Shown: one piece after another, positions 1-10,920 of the stretch
Layout of the letters: each line of letters starts with the position of its first letter
Position numbering within the stretch: the first letter of the stretch is position 1
Source of the DNA: Eutrigla gurnardus
Lineage: Eukaryota > Chordata > Actinopteri > Perciformes > Triglidae
DNA: 64,000 nucleotides
Assembly: GCA_963514095.1 (NCBI GenBank)
Contig: OY741285.1
Coordinates: 15,980,820 to 16,044,819, forward strand
Direction: 5' to 3'
Position numbers and translations under genes: made by a program
Notes under the pieces: model-generated
What the model saw: only the letters and a program-made list of their open reading frames with translations
Told to the model about the DNA's origin: nothing
Databases searched by the model: none

Positions 1-1929
1 ATCTCTGCCCTCTAAATATGACTAATCGGCCGGCTGTTCTGCTTCTTATGATGCAGGTTAGGACTCATTACCGGGATGTTCCGCCTCACTGGGCTCCGCT
101 GCTCCAGGAAATAAACAAGCACCTGGCCTTACTGCACACACACATGATTCTTTCCTTTTTTCTGTGTTTATAAACGTACACATAATTAGTTGGTTTTATC
201 TGTTTTTGTCCTTTTTCCAGCTCCACTAAAGGCACGATTCCAGTAATTTTGTTTTTGCTGATGGGTGAACGTCCTCAGGGGATTTCTGATACCTCTGCCA
301 AGTCCACTCTGTTGGGCATTAGCTGCAGTAATACCTTTTTCATTGATTTGTATCAGCGCCTCTGCCTGCAGTCTGAGTGTGGCTGAGCAGGGTACAAGAT
401 AGCCCGGCGCAAAATGCTTTCGGTGCACCGGCACCGCCGGTTAACTGCCACCAGCCGGGCCAAAACAAACAGGTTATAGTGCACTTACATCCCCGCCGCA
501 ATGTATGCCTTAAAAAAAAACCCGGAGCCAGTTAGTTGGGCAACGACATCCTGCAGAGCGACCTGTTTTCTGACTCGACAGGTCCCATTTGGCTGAGCCG
601 AGGGTAAAAACAACAAACGACTCGGTTTTAAGGTTACGCAACAATTAAACGTTGCTCGATCCAAAAGTGCTAAAAGCACAGTGTTGACATTCGACATTGG
701 CTCTGCAGTTACCAGTGCAAGGGTGGGGTTGACAAACAGACAGAGAGACAAAGACTTAACACCTATTGAGCCCTAAGATGCAGCTACACACCTCTTCAAC
801 TGTGATTGGTCGGTGGCCTGCAGGCGACAGAAACAGCCGTTCACTTGGTTTCATGGTGAAGACACAAGGATCGAGTTGCTCTTTGCTTCATGATGAAAGA
901 GGCACACAGAGCTTGTTTTCAAACTATGGAAACCGATATGTACTTTCTGACTATTATTTACCGAGCCCCATATTCCAACCGAGAGATTAACAAAACTCAG
1001 GGGGAAAAAGAAATCACGCAAATCTAAGTGCGTTTATCTAAAGCGTTCTCTCATTTGCATACTCTCTAAAGCAGCTTCATGCAGTCGGGATTAACAAGGA
1101 TTAATCACTTCTATGTTCATCAACCTTGACGCGTTTGAACGGTACAGTATGTGAGGCGCTAAATAGAAAATGGACTTTTACTTCCAGGATTTATAAAAAA
1201 GAAGCTTTTCTGGAGACACCAAAAGAGTAGTACTGTCTGTGAGTATTTAACCTATGATGGAAATGACACCCAAAGCGCAGGTATTGGTAATTTACATTCA
1301 CAAAAGTCAGAAAAATACACTAAAATTAATCTTGACACAAATGAACATGCATAAACTTGATTGACCAGGTTTTACTGGAATTATTGCTATTTGTTGGTGT
1401 TCCCCAAGGGTCATTATTTGGGCCACTTTTACTCAGACAAAATTATGCAAAAATAATTCAAATGAGCTAATATATTTATGCAGATGTCATCTAGATCTTC
1501 CTTCAAGTGACATTCATACTGTACAGTTTGTTTATATCGTCACTCTGTGGTTTATATCGTCACTCCTGTGGTTACTTAGAGCTTATTTTCTGCAATAATA
1601 CAAAATTAAATGGAAAACTCATTGGCTTTTTTTGTCAAGGGAACAGGTGCAATGCCAACTTTCAGAGAAAAACGCCATCCCTGCACCACTCTATACCCCA
1701 GCTAAATGCAAACAAAACTGACATAAACGTTTGCTGATTATCTCCGCCGTCTCAGAGCTTATCTTATGATGTCCTTGAAAACCAAAGCCTAAGTCAGAAA
1801 TCTTGATTAAATCAGGCCTCGATAGCCAATAACAAAGTCGGAATACAATCATATGAAAAGGAAAGTGTGACATTTTGAAAATGAATTGATCACTGAAATG
1901 AATGACAACACCGTCATAGTTGAACGCTA

Positions 1930-2270
1930 AATATGAAGCCAGGATGCAGTTAGCTTAGCATTAGGGGAGGATAAACAGCTAGCATGAATCTATCCAAAAG
2001 GTGAAAAACGTTTCCCTATCGGCACTCTAAAGCTCACTAATTAAAAAACTTCAGACAGAGCCGGGACTAGCAGTTCCCCCTGCTTTCAGTCTCCTAAGCT
2101 AAGCTAACCAAATTCTGGCTCCGGCTCCACGTTTATAGTACAGACAGGAGAGTGGTAAGAACAATGTCGTACAAATAAACTTCCATTGCTTCTGCTTGGG
2201 ATTAATGAGATGCCATGTTTGAATGCTGCATCCATAATTCTTGTACTTATGCTAAGCTAAGCTAACTGTA
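1930..2270. repeat. dispersed teleost repeat-like block rich in TAGCTTAGC / GCTAAGCTAAGC
   Basis: The block contains GTTAGCTTAGCATTAG near 1950, a stretch reading CAGAGCCGGGACTAGCAG near 2057-2075 and GCTAAGCTAAGCTAAC near 2095-2110; a second GCTAAGCTAAGCTAAC lies near 2252-2267. This wording (minus strand: GTTAGCTTAGC, then a CTGAAAGCAGGGGGAA stretch) recalls a repeat common in fish genomes. I cannot name the family, and the ends are approximate. Confidence 0.45.
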
Positions 2271-2683
2271 TCTCAAACCCCATCCCCCCGAAAATACCCT
2301 CAAGCATTTTGCTTTGCATGTAAAATATATCAGAATTACCAAAACATGAATGGGAGGAGCCATGTTTGGGTCATAGTGAAATGAACACACATCGGTGCTC
2401 GTGGCCCCGGGGGATGTGGCCCTGTGGCCGCCCTGTGGCCGCCCTGCGCTCCGCTCTCATCGGTCAGCAGCTCCTCGGGTACCACGTCCGCTCCCACCTC
2501 ACGTGCGTGCGTGTGCGCGCGCGGATACGCTCCTCCCCTGCTGGGCTCAATCAATCACACAACGCTCAACGCTGCAACTGTGACCTCCAACATTGACACT
2601 TAATGCTTTGTGCAAAATCAAACCAGCTGAGCTGCGGGGGGAAAAAAAGAAGAAAAAAAGCCCATCGAGTGAATGAGCTGGCG

Positions 2684-2735
2684 AGCCGAACACAGCCGAA
2701 CACAGCCGAACATAGCCGAACATAGCCGAACATAA
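2684..2735. repeat. 10-bp tandem repeat (AGCCGAACAC/AGCCGAACAT), about 5 copies
   Basis: Five near-perfect copies of a 10-bp unit lie in arhgap17 intron 1, about 100 bp inside the first donor. The units split into an ACAC pair and an ACAT set, a sign of local copying. Confidence 0.85.
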
Positions 2736-2821
2736 TTCCTGCTCGGTATGTTTTTGAGTCCGAAGCCAAAAATGTCACAAAGCACCGCGTCGCGGATGTA
2801 AATCGTAAATGGGGGTCTTAC

Positions 2822-2874
2822 CTGCCCACCGTCTGGTTGGCGAGCTGTCTCATTCGGTTGAACTGCTTCTTCAT
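2822..2874 (-). CDS. arhgap17: Rho GTPase-activating protein 17 (RICH1/nadrin), first coding exon only
   Basis: Read on the minus strand from the ATG at 2874-2872, the exon encodes MKKQFNRMRQLANQTVG plus two bases (AG) before a GTAAG donor at 2821-2817. I recognise this as the N-terminus of ARHGAP17, where an arginine-alanine follows; the split codon AG| fits that arginine. The family protein has an N-terminal BAR domain for membrane curvature binding, a RhoGAP domain acting on Cdc42 and Rac1, and a proline-rich tail, and works at tight junctions and in exocytosis. Only the first 17 residues lie here. I find no second exon between 1 and 2821, so the gene continues left of the window after an intron of at least 2.8 kb. 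The call rests on a short but distinctive match. Confidence 0.88.
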
Positions 2875-3164
2875 CTTGTGTTTTTCTGCGTTACCACCGG
2901 GCGGTAGAGCCGCTCCGCATATCTCATTGATGGAATAGAGTCAGATCTCCGCGCTGGTCTACGGCAGACGAGGAGGGTCACTCTTTAAACGTCCACGCTT
3001 CAAACATCCGGTGTGGATGAACATTTGGGGCTAAAAGCTCCTCATTTTTCGCCGATGCGTGTCTCTGTCCTCCGCCCCGCTCCGCTGCTCCGGAGATGCT
3101 GGACCGATTCCTCCTCCTCTCTCTCTCTCCGCTCGACACTGACAGCTCGCTGGCGACGCGACGT

Positions 3165-3200
3165 TCCCCACCGGTGCACTGTGGGAAATGTAGTTTAGTC
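3165..3200 (-). promoter_or_regulatory. ZNF143/STAF-like promoter element of arhgap17
   Basis: On the minus strand the sequence reads ACTACATTTCCCACAGTGCA. This closely resembles the ZNF143 (STAF) site, consensus about ACTACAATTCCCAGCATGCA, found in many CpG-island promoters. It lies about 300 bp upstream of the arhgap17 start codon, at the edge of the GC-rich stretch, and so probably marks the core promoter. Confidence 0.55.
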
Positions 3201-3997
3201 AGATCTCGGCTCCACAGAGCCACATAGAGGGATTTAATAACAGTATACCCCAAGTTTTACCCAACAAAGCATTTTCTCAAGAAATTCAAGAATTGTTTCA
3301 ATATATATTCCATTATTATTATTATTATAAAATATGTTCTGGCATTGACAGTACTCTAATATTTCATAATGTAGGCCTATTATATTTATAAATGTCTTGT
3401 ACAAATATTTTGAATTATTTTAAGGTCATCTGTCAGTACAGGGGTCAAGGACAAGGATTTAATAATTTATCCTGGACTGTGCTTGAAATATCAGAAATGA
3501 TCAGCCTCAGGCATATTTATAGTCCACACAAATGGAAATGTCTTTACAGCTGAATATTCATGAGTACATTGCTAGTTATCCATAAAGGCTTGATTGCTTT
3601 AGTGATGAATTCTGAGGTTTAGCTCAGTCTGATATAAAGTGTAAACTACAGATTCAGTGGATGGGATGTTTGGTGCAGCAACAGTTTGTGAAGACAAACA
3701 CCACCACCTTGTGGCTGTCAGAGGCCTGTAGGAAACTCTTTTTTAGCTTTCTGTTATATTTTTATCTGCAGGAGCAGAAGCGATGACAACACTGTCTGGA
3801 CGTGACAGGGTAGTTCAGACGCAGCATTAAGAAAATACACTCAGTTTTTTTTGGCACCTGCCTCTCAAGGCAAATTAGCTACTGACTACAATCTTGCATA
3901 TTTACACGTAAAGGTTTATCCATATGCTCTGTCCCTGTTTTAAATAAATAAATCTGTGTGCATTGATTAGAGTATGCACTTAGTCGTTGCGAAAATG

Positions 3998-4037
<40 letters not shown>

Positions 4038-4112
4038 AAAACAACACAGGAATAGTCTAAAATGATAATATAAAATAAAAATGATATTATATTATATATA
4101 TATATATATATT
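3998..4112. repeat. (TA)n microsatellites
   Basis: Two TA dinucleotide runs, about 4001-4034 and 4092-4111, are separated by AT-rich unique sequence. They sit in the intergenic DNA between the two divergent genes. Confidence 0.9.
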
Positions 4113-4596
4113 GAGATTTTTTTAAATATGTATGAACATTTTAGAAATCTAAATTAATTAATGCAACGGTCTAACTACTACTCACAACTATAATTTCCCT
4201 TTAATAATTTTGGGAGGAGGAAAGAATTAATATCATATAATAATAAATTTAGACCATCACGTAGAAAAAAACCCTGTAATTGTAATGATTAAAAAAAACA
4301 GTAATAGTTGAATAAACTGAAAAATAAATATATGTTAAATCATTCCACTTTATGTCGTTATACTCTGCTGCCACGCGGAGGCGCCAACGAGTCGACGTGT
4401 GATGTTTTCAGTAGCGTCAGAAGAAGAAGCGTTGCTAGTGGACTTTACTTGTTGAATGACAGCAGAGTAGTTTACAGTTCTTTCTTTCTTAGTTTCTCAG
4501 CTTTGGAGGGGCTAAAAACCCCACCACATTCCGGTGTAGGGTCGCAGTGTTTCTTGACATCCTATCGGCTGCTTTCGTCTGAAGGAAAAAACAAAA

Positions 4597-7500
4597 ATGC
4601 GGGACAGAACTAAAGAATTAGGAAATGTGAGTGTCAAAGTAAACCGCTAGCGTTAGCACTTGCGCGCTAGCCTGCTAACTTAGCCTGGTTCATTCCTTCA
4701 GTCGGTGTAGTAGCAGCGGCTATTTTAAGCGTTAAAACCGTGACAACTTTGATAGAGGGAAGTACACGTTAAAACGACAACAACGTGGAGCGGTTTATGT
4801 AGTGTGAATGTTTACTTTAAGCGACGAACTACTTACAACTTCCGTTTCAGAGCTGTCTCCTTCGAGGAGGTGCCAGGCCCGGGACGCGGCTGCTGCTCTG
4901 GCTGCTGGAGGTTCTGTGTGTTTTTGGTTGTTTTCTTTGTATTTACCTTTTTTTATCGATCCGACTTGCAGAATGCAGAGGCTTCGGATGAGGAGGAGGA
5001 GGAGGGTAGAGCTCTCATGATCAGACCCGGAACCTCTTCAGCCAAAGAGGAGAAGGAGAACGAAGCCTTCTTTAAAAAGGTTTGTCTTCATAGTGATCTG
5101 TCTTGATTTGTCTTTTTAAGCTCCATCCATAACACACTGATTATTCAGGAAAAAAAGGGGGTAATTTGTAATTTATTTGTTACTATTATGTTTGGCATCA
5201 TTTTGTTTACATTGTTAAACTGATGCATATTCACTTTATATTTAATATACTCCACAATTAGAAGAAATGATAACATGGACTCAATCTTGTCTTGTTTTGT
5301 CAATGTCCCAGTCTTACTAATCTCGGTGTCCTTGTAATATATTACCCAGTGTTGATGCACATTAAAGTAAAAAAAGTACTAAATGTGAATATTTGCTAAT
5401 GTTCTTCATCCTCTGTCTTGTCAGACAAAACATGCCTGTTCTGTATTTATGTGTACCTAAACATAATCAATTAAGATTATATGGAAACGGGGAAAAAGCA
5501 GCAATTTGCTCACATGGGGGGAAACAAAACAAAAAACCTGGAACCAGAGCATGTAATGTTGGGTGACTTTATACCTGATTAACTTCCTGATGAAATCTTA
5601 GGTGCAAGAAATCCACGAGGGGCTGAACAGTCTCAAACGGATGGTGTCCAACCTGGAGACCAAGCAGAAGACTGTGCTGGGCGTGGCGCTGCCGGAGGAG
5701 AGTAAGTGTGAATCACCGATGGAAAGTAAACCACACATTTGTGTGCGATTGCAAACAAATTGTCAAAAACTTCAGTTTGTTTTTGTTTTCGACCTAAAGT
5801 CCGACCGCTCACATTGTCCGGTGTTGTTTTCCTCTCGGGTCAGGTATGAAGAAAGAGCTCCAGACTCTTCGAGAGGAGATCAAAACTATGGCTGGTCAGA
5901 TCCAGAGGAAACTCAAGAGTGAGTATTGATGGTGAGCAGGTGACGGGGTTTCCCCACTGGTCAGAGAAATTCTGGAACCTCAGGGAAGTTCTGGAACATC
6001 AGGGATGTTCTGGAACCTCAGGGAAGTTCTGGAACATCGGGGATGTTCTGGAACCTCTGGGATGTTCTGGAACCTCGGGGATGTTCTGGAACATCAGGGA
6101 TGTTCTGGAACCTCAGGGAAGCTCTGGAACATCAGGGAAGCTCTGGAACATCAGGGATGTTCTGGAACCTCGGGATGTTCTGGAACATCAGGGAAGTTCT
6201 GGAAACTCAGGGAAGTTCTGGAACATCAGGGAAGCTATGGGACATCAGGGATGTTCTGGAACCTCGGGGAAGTTCTGGAACATCAGGGATGTTCTGGAAC
6301 CTCGGGGAAGCTCTGGAACATCAGGGATGTTCTGGAACATCGGGGAAGTTCTGGAACATCAGGGAAGCTATGGGACATCAGGGATGTTCTGGAACCTCAG
6401 GGAAGCTCTGGAACCTCAGGGATGTTCTGGAACCTCAGGGAAGTTCTGGAACCTCAGGGATGTTCTGGAACCTCAGGGAAGTTCTGGAACATCAGGGATG
6501 TTCTGGAACCTCAGGGAAGCTCTGGAACATCAAGGATGTTCTGGAACATCGGGGAAGTTCTGGAACATCGGGGAAGCTATGGAACATCAGGGATGTTCTG
6601 GAACATCGGGGAAGTTTTGGAACATCAGGGAAGCTATGGAACATCAGGGATGTTCTGGAACCTCAGGCAATTGTAAAAAGTCCTTTCCAGACAGGTAGTG
6701 ATCATTTTTTGGGGCCAAGTCATGGAATTTGGTTTGTCGCATGTTTAAATGTTAGTTGCCATTTATCAAAATGTAATATTTCCCATGTTGTATTTTTCTT
6801 TACTGGGTTATGTAACGAGTTTCCCCTATTTCGTAGAGTGGTTGTTATGGTTACTTAGTTTACCACATATCAACAACAAAAAACAACAAAAATGTGTTTG
6901 AGAAGTGAAAACGTTCAAGGCTTTTGTTTGTTGCTCAACAGAGATTCAGTGAGGGAACTTGACATTTGACTTAGAGTGGGAACCCTGAAGTGAATATGAT
7001 GTTTATTTATTTATTTGTGTGCTTGACTCACACTCATCAATATCCGTCCTACAGGCATCGAACCGAAGAAGGGGGAAGACGACGGGATGTACATACCCAT
7101 AAACATTCGGATGCAACGGACCCAGGTTGGACGCGCCTGTATATTTAACGTTTAATCCTCTTGGCCGACCCTTACTGTCATCGTGCCAACGTCCGTTTGC
7201 TTGTCTCCAGCACGGCGTCTTGTCGAAGGAGTTTGTGGACCTGGTGGGTCACTGCAACACCATCCAGGACCAGTACCGCGTCCGTAACGTGGAGAGAATA
7301 AGGAGGCAATACAAGATCAGTGAGTACACGAGGGGGACGCTGGGAAATCTTTGAGTTCGCTCACTTCCTCTTTCCTCGCTGCCGCCTCGCTGTGTGAGGT
7401 CGTCAGTCTGTCACCGCTGCCACTTTCTGTCACTTTCTGTCACTTTCTACCATAAATGCTTCCACTTTTAGCATTTATAAGAAATACTGTTTTTGTTTTT

Positions 7501-9534
7501 GTTATAACTTCTACTTTGAAAACATATTTTATATTATTACAGCTAATTTATTCATTATTTGTTTATATGACAGGAGTTATAGTTCTACCTGCAATTACCT
7601 TATGTGTTATAAGTCACATTAAATGTTTATATATTGCTTATAAATGGTTTAGGAAGGTTAAAAGAAATGAAACTAATCGCCAACTATTTTGGCAGCTGAT
7701 GAATTGTTATTTTTCAAGCAAAAGTAACAAATATTTAATGATTCAATTGTAAGAATTAGCTGTTTTTCTTATATTAAATAATAATTACATATTTTGGGGT
7801 TTTGGACCGTCACATTAATGAGTTTTACAGCCCTACGTCAGTGCAACTAACAAACTTCACAGTGAGATTTAGATTTTTAGCTTTCAGGAGATTTTGTATT
7901 TTCCTTTTCACAACAAAAACAAAAACAACAACAACACTAATCTAACCTACTTCTCACTTTTAGCGGGCACCAACGTGACGGAGGAAGAGCTGAATTCAAT
8001 GCTTGAGAGCGGGCAGACGGACGTTTTCACCCAAAACGTGAGTTGACGCAACACAACAGACAGTTGGAGGTGTTTTTGAAGTGACTGCGAGTGTCGTGTG
8101 TGTGAAATGTGACGGTTCTGCTCTGTTGTAGCGACTCTAATCCTCTAATCGCTCAAACTGGACAACAGATTTGGTAAGCAAAGAGAGAAAAACCAACACA
8201 AACCCCCCTAGTGAGATCTGCCTCGTTAGCTTGTAGTGTGAAGAACCCTGCTGGCTTGTGATGGAAAGTAACTAAGTAAGTGCTGCACTTGGAGACACTT
8301 GTACTTCTACTTCTCTACATGTCACTGTTTGACAGCTGTAGTTATTCTAGAGATTAAGATGATAACTTAACAGATTGTTTGTCCCTTTTTGGCTTTTGTC
8401 CCCTTATTTGTGATCAACAACAAAGAGACACTTTCTAAAACTGCTCTGATGGTTTAGTTTAAATAATTGTTCTCAAAGAGCGTAAAGCATCCAGCTCTTG
8501 CTCTTCCGTTAAACTCCCTCCATGTCTGTCTGTCGCTCTACCAGGTAACCAGAATGTGCTCAGAACAATGATGTTTTGTTGTTGTTTTGACGTGCTTTGT
8601 ATTTCAAAGATTTATATGGTGATACTCCGGAGGGAACCCGACCCCGAGGTTGGAAATCACTGGACTAATTAAGTAGTAAAAACAACAGTTTGACAATATA
8701 TACTTATATTATAACAGGAGCCGAATACTTTTACTTTGGATACATAAAGTACATTAAGCTGATGATACTGCGAGAGTTCAACTCGTTAACGGTGTATTTT
8801 TTACATCGTAAAGGACAGTTGTTTGGTCTGTGGATTATGATGCAGCTAATTAATATCGTCACGGGCCCATTCAGATCCTGAGTGACGCTCAAGCCACCAA
8901 GCAGGCCCTGAATGAGATCGAGTCCCGACGCGACGAGATCCTGAAGCTGGAGCGGAGCATCAGAGACCTGCACGACATGTTCCAGTACCTTGCCATGGAG
9001 GTGGAAGCTCAGGTACACAAAACGGCTCCCGGTGACGTCTCTTTGGGGTCATGAAGAAGAAGAAGTGTGATTAGTGTCTGTCTGCTTCCTGCAGGGGGAG
9101 ATGGTCAACCGCATCGAAAACAACATCAAACAGTCGTCGAACTACGTGGAGAAAGCGAAGGACAACACGGAGAAGGCTGTCACCTATCAGAAGAAAGCGT
9201 TCAAGGTACATTTATGATCAGTGAGAAAATCTCTAGCAGGCGGAGATCTCCTCTTAAAGGAATACTTGTATCGATTACTCCAACCTTGAATTCTTGACCT
9301 TGAAAAGGTTTCAGAAGGTAACAGAAGGTGAGTAATTAGGTGAAGTATTCCTTTAAGCTGGTTTCCACTTGACAATGATCCCTCTCTGCAGTATGTACTT
9401 ATTTTGCTGGTACGCTTCCTGATCTATTTGTCTCTGTTGTTTGTCTTGTGCAGAAAAAGATCTGGATAGCGATCTGTTTGGCCATCCTCATCCTCATCCT
9501 AGTCATCTCATTGGTCACCACCTTCGGGACCTAA
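4597..9534 (+). CDS. stx4: Syntaxin-4, plasma-membrane Qa-SNARE (complete, 10 coding exons)
   Basis: Exons: 4597-4626, 4972-5079, 5602-5701, 5844-5918, 7055-7125, 7211-7319, 7964-8037, 8875-9012, 9095-9205, 9454-9534. All have GT-AG borders and compatible phases, and give 298 aa (human STX4 is 297). Exon 1 encodes MRDRTKELGN, the N-peptide that in STX4 docks on Munc18c. An acidic linker follows, then the Habc helices (about 40-160) including EESMKKELQTLREEI and NVERIRRQ. The SNARE helix (about 199-262) contains SIRDLHDMFQYLAMEVEAQ; the last Q (about residue 235) is the zero-layer glutamine. The chain ends in a single C-terminal membrane anchor, IAICLAILILILVISLV. Stx4 pairs with SNAP23 and VAMP2/8 to fuse vesicles at the cell surface. 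The start was chosen because it begins exactly at the conserved N-peptide. Nothing is broken. Confidence 0.95.
4640..4692 (+). promoter_or_regulatory. GCTAGC/GTTAGC-rich cluster just inside stx4 intron 1
   Basis: Within about 50 bp downstream of the first stx4 donor there are GCTAGCGTTAGC, GCGCGCTAGCC and GCTAACTTAGCC. Similar motif clusters recur in the 5' region of srcap (44.1-44.8 kb). A regulatory role is only inferred. Confidence 0.3.
5970..6671 (+). repeat. 19-bp minisatellite, 37 units, in stx4 intron 4
   Basis: The unit is TTCTGGAACMTCRGGGAWG. I count 37 units spanning 702 bp; one unit is 18 bp. Units alternate mainly between an AAG ending and an ATG ending. 27 of the 37 begin with TTCTGGAA. 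Because 19 is not a multiple of three and the unit has no stop codon, all three plus frames stay open across the array; the resulting 220-270 residue open frames are artefacts. The array lies wholly inside stx4 intron 4 (5919-7054). Confidence 0.97.
9254..9356. mobile_element. Short MITE with TTAA ends (piggyBac-like), in stx4 intron 9
   Basis: The left end reads TTAAAGGAATACTT and the right end is its reverse complement AAGTATTCCTTTAA. GATTACTC and GAGTAATT form a further inverted stretch inside. Total length is about 103 bp. TTAA on both sides is the piggyBac-type target-site duplication. There is no coding capacity. A very common fish repeat with similar AAAGGAATA-type ends is known to me, so this is probably a family member. 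Confidence 0.72.
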
Positions 9535-9603
9535 CACCAGGCAGCCTGAGCTGTCGGCTGCAGACGGGTTAAGCAGAAGCACATAAGAAAAATCTCTTTT
9601 TCA

Positions 9604-9611
9604 TGTAAATA
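9604..9611 (+). promoter_or_regulatory. Pumilio-type element in stx4 3' UTR
   Basis: TGTAAATA, the core Pumilio recognition octamer, lies about 70 bp after the stx4 stop codon. A second copy is at 10151-10158. Function is inferred from the motif only. Confidence 0.4.
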
Positions 9612-10150
9612 ATTTCAGCCCACATGGAATGTATGGCTGCATCTAGTTATCATTCCTCTGGTTTTCATATTAGTCTTCCTCTAACCCTCCTGTCCTCCCA
9701 GTCAGCCTATTTTTTCTTTTTTTTTGGTTTGCTTTAACTCACAATCTCACCTGCGTTTCCACTTCCACCTCAAGAGGTCATGCTGCTGGTTTATGGAAAA
9801 CCCCCGTGGGTTTGTGAGCTGTTACGTCAGAGCCCCTTCGCTTCCTACATATAAAAAAAAAGAAGGGGAAACAAGTGACCTTGGACAAAGCACAATGCAG
9901 TATTGAAACCCCACACTGACGTCGATCATACTGTACTCAGGAATATGTGCGTTGATTCTTGTTACGTTTTTTTGTTTCTTGGATGAATTCCGGGACGCGA
10001 GTAACAATTTTAAGAGTAGATTTCTTTTTATAGGCAAATAAACTAATATAATTGTACATAACCTATAATTGCTGGTGATGAGACATTTCTGCAGATTTTT
10101 TTTTTTTTTTTTAACTTGAAAGCTGTTTCAAACTGCCTACATGTAACAAA

Positions 10151-10158
10151 TGTAAATA
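10151..10158 (+). promoter_or_regulatory. Second Pumilio-type element in stx4 3' UTR
   Basis: TGTAAATA followed by TATA, an exact match to the Pumilio core, lies within the probable 1.2-kb stx4 3' UTR. Confidence 0.4.
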
Positions 10159-10713
10159 TATATTTTTTGTTTGTTTGAATAACAACCCCCTAATTTTATT
10201 TTGTAAAGGTGTCTCTTCACTGCACGGCTCACTTTTATTTATCCTACCAGTTTGTATTTATGATTTGAAACCAACCAAGAATGGAGTCTCTCAAACCGGT
10301 GCCTTCTCCTTTTTATGTCCACGTGAGGATGTGATGTGCACTAATGTCAAGAAGGGGTGGAGTGAGTTTTTTTTATTTTTGTTTGTTTATTTGTTTGAAA
10401 TCACGCAGCAGTGTTTGAGCCTGACGCGTCAACTCGTATTAGACTTGACTTTTTCTGCAGGTTACTTGTATCATTGTGCGACGGTTCCTTTTTGTTTGTT
10501 TGCTGTTCCAAATCTGAGATGAAATCCTAGAGCAGTGATGGGAGAAAACACATTTACAGAGAAGAACTGGACCACAATGTGACAAATCTGTAACCGTTAA
10601 AAAGGTCATCAGTCTCCTATGGAAGCAGAAAGAAGAGCAGCGACTCTGCTGCTGTGGGATAATCATGCTGTTGAATTTTTGCGTCACTCGTTTTAATGTA
10701 GATTTGTTCTTAA

Positions 10714-10719
10714 AATAAA
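10714..10719 (+). terminator. Candidate poly(A) signal of stx4
   Basis: AATAAA lies 1.18 kb after the stop codon, just before the convergent srcap 3' end. Usage cannot be proven from sequence. Confidence 0.5.
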
Positions 10720-10914
10720 AAACTGCCATGATGTATTATTCTGTTTTGACTTTGTATCAACTTGTCTGGTTCACATATTCACTGATATAGATGATTAAAA
10801 GGAAGCCTTTTTTTTTGTTACTAAAAATGTGACAAACCTGTATTTCACCACAATGAGAACAAAAATACATTTCTAAACGCAATGAAAAAAAAGGCAACTA
10901 ATTTTTTGGTCTTT

Positions 10915-10920
10915 TTTATT
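10915..10920 (-). terminator. Candidate poly(A) signal of srcap
   Basis: TTTATT on the plus strand is AATAAA on the minus strand, 1.6 kb after the srcap stop codon. It lies about 200 bp from the stx4 signal on the other strand, so the two transcripts converge tightly. Confidence 0.5.

Larger units (their letters stand above)
1..2821 (-). other. arhgap17: arhgap17 intron 1 (partial)
   Basis: No exon of any recognised gene is visible on either strand. The interval is AT-rich in its first half and becomes GC-rich from about 2390 towards the promoter. It holds a dispersed-repeat-like block near 1930-2270 and a 10-bp tandem repeat at 2684-2735. Short open frames here show no protein signature. 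Confidence 0.7.
2875..4596. other. Divergent intergenic region between arhgap17 and stx4
   Basis: About 1.7 kb separate the two start codons. 2875-3200 is GC-rich and holds the arhgap17 5' UTR and promoter (minus). 3240-4300 is AT-rich without genes and includes two (TA)n microsatellites. 4350-4596 is the probable stx4 5' UTR and promoter (plus). No other coding signal is seen. Confidence 0.75.
9535..10740 (+). other. stx4: stx4 3' UTR (probable)
   Basis: Non-coding, T-rich sequence follows the TAA at 9532-9534. AATAAA at 10714-10719 is a good candidate poly(A) signal; an earlier AATAAA near 10037 could give a shorter form. No other gene is seen here. Confidence 0.6.

Noticed and set aside
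5919..6858. Three overlapping plus-strand open frames of 220-270 residues
   Set aside because: They come from the 19-bp minisatellite in stx4 intron 4 and repeat the same short peptide in each frame.
8600..8676. Possible hAT element end (GAGGTTGGAAATCACTG)
   Set aside because: Only one end is seen; no matching inverted end or target duplication was found nearby.
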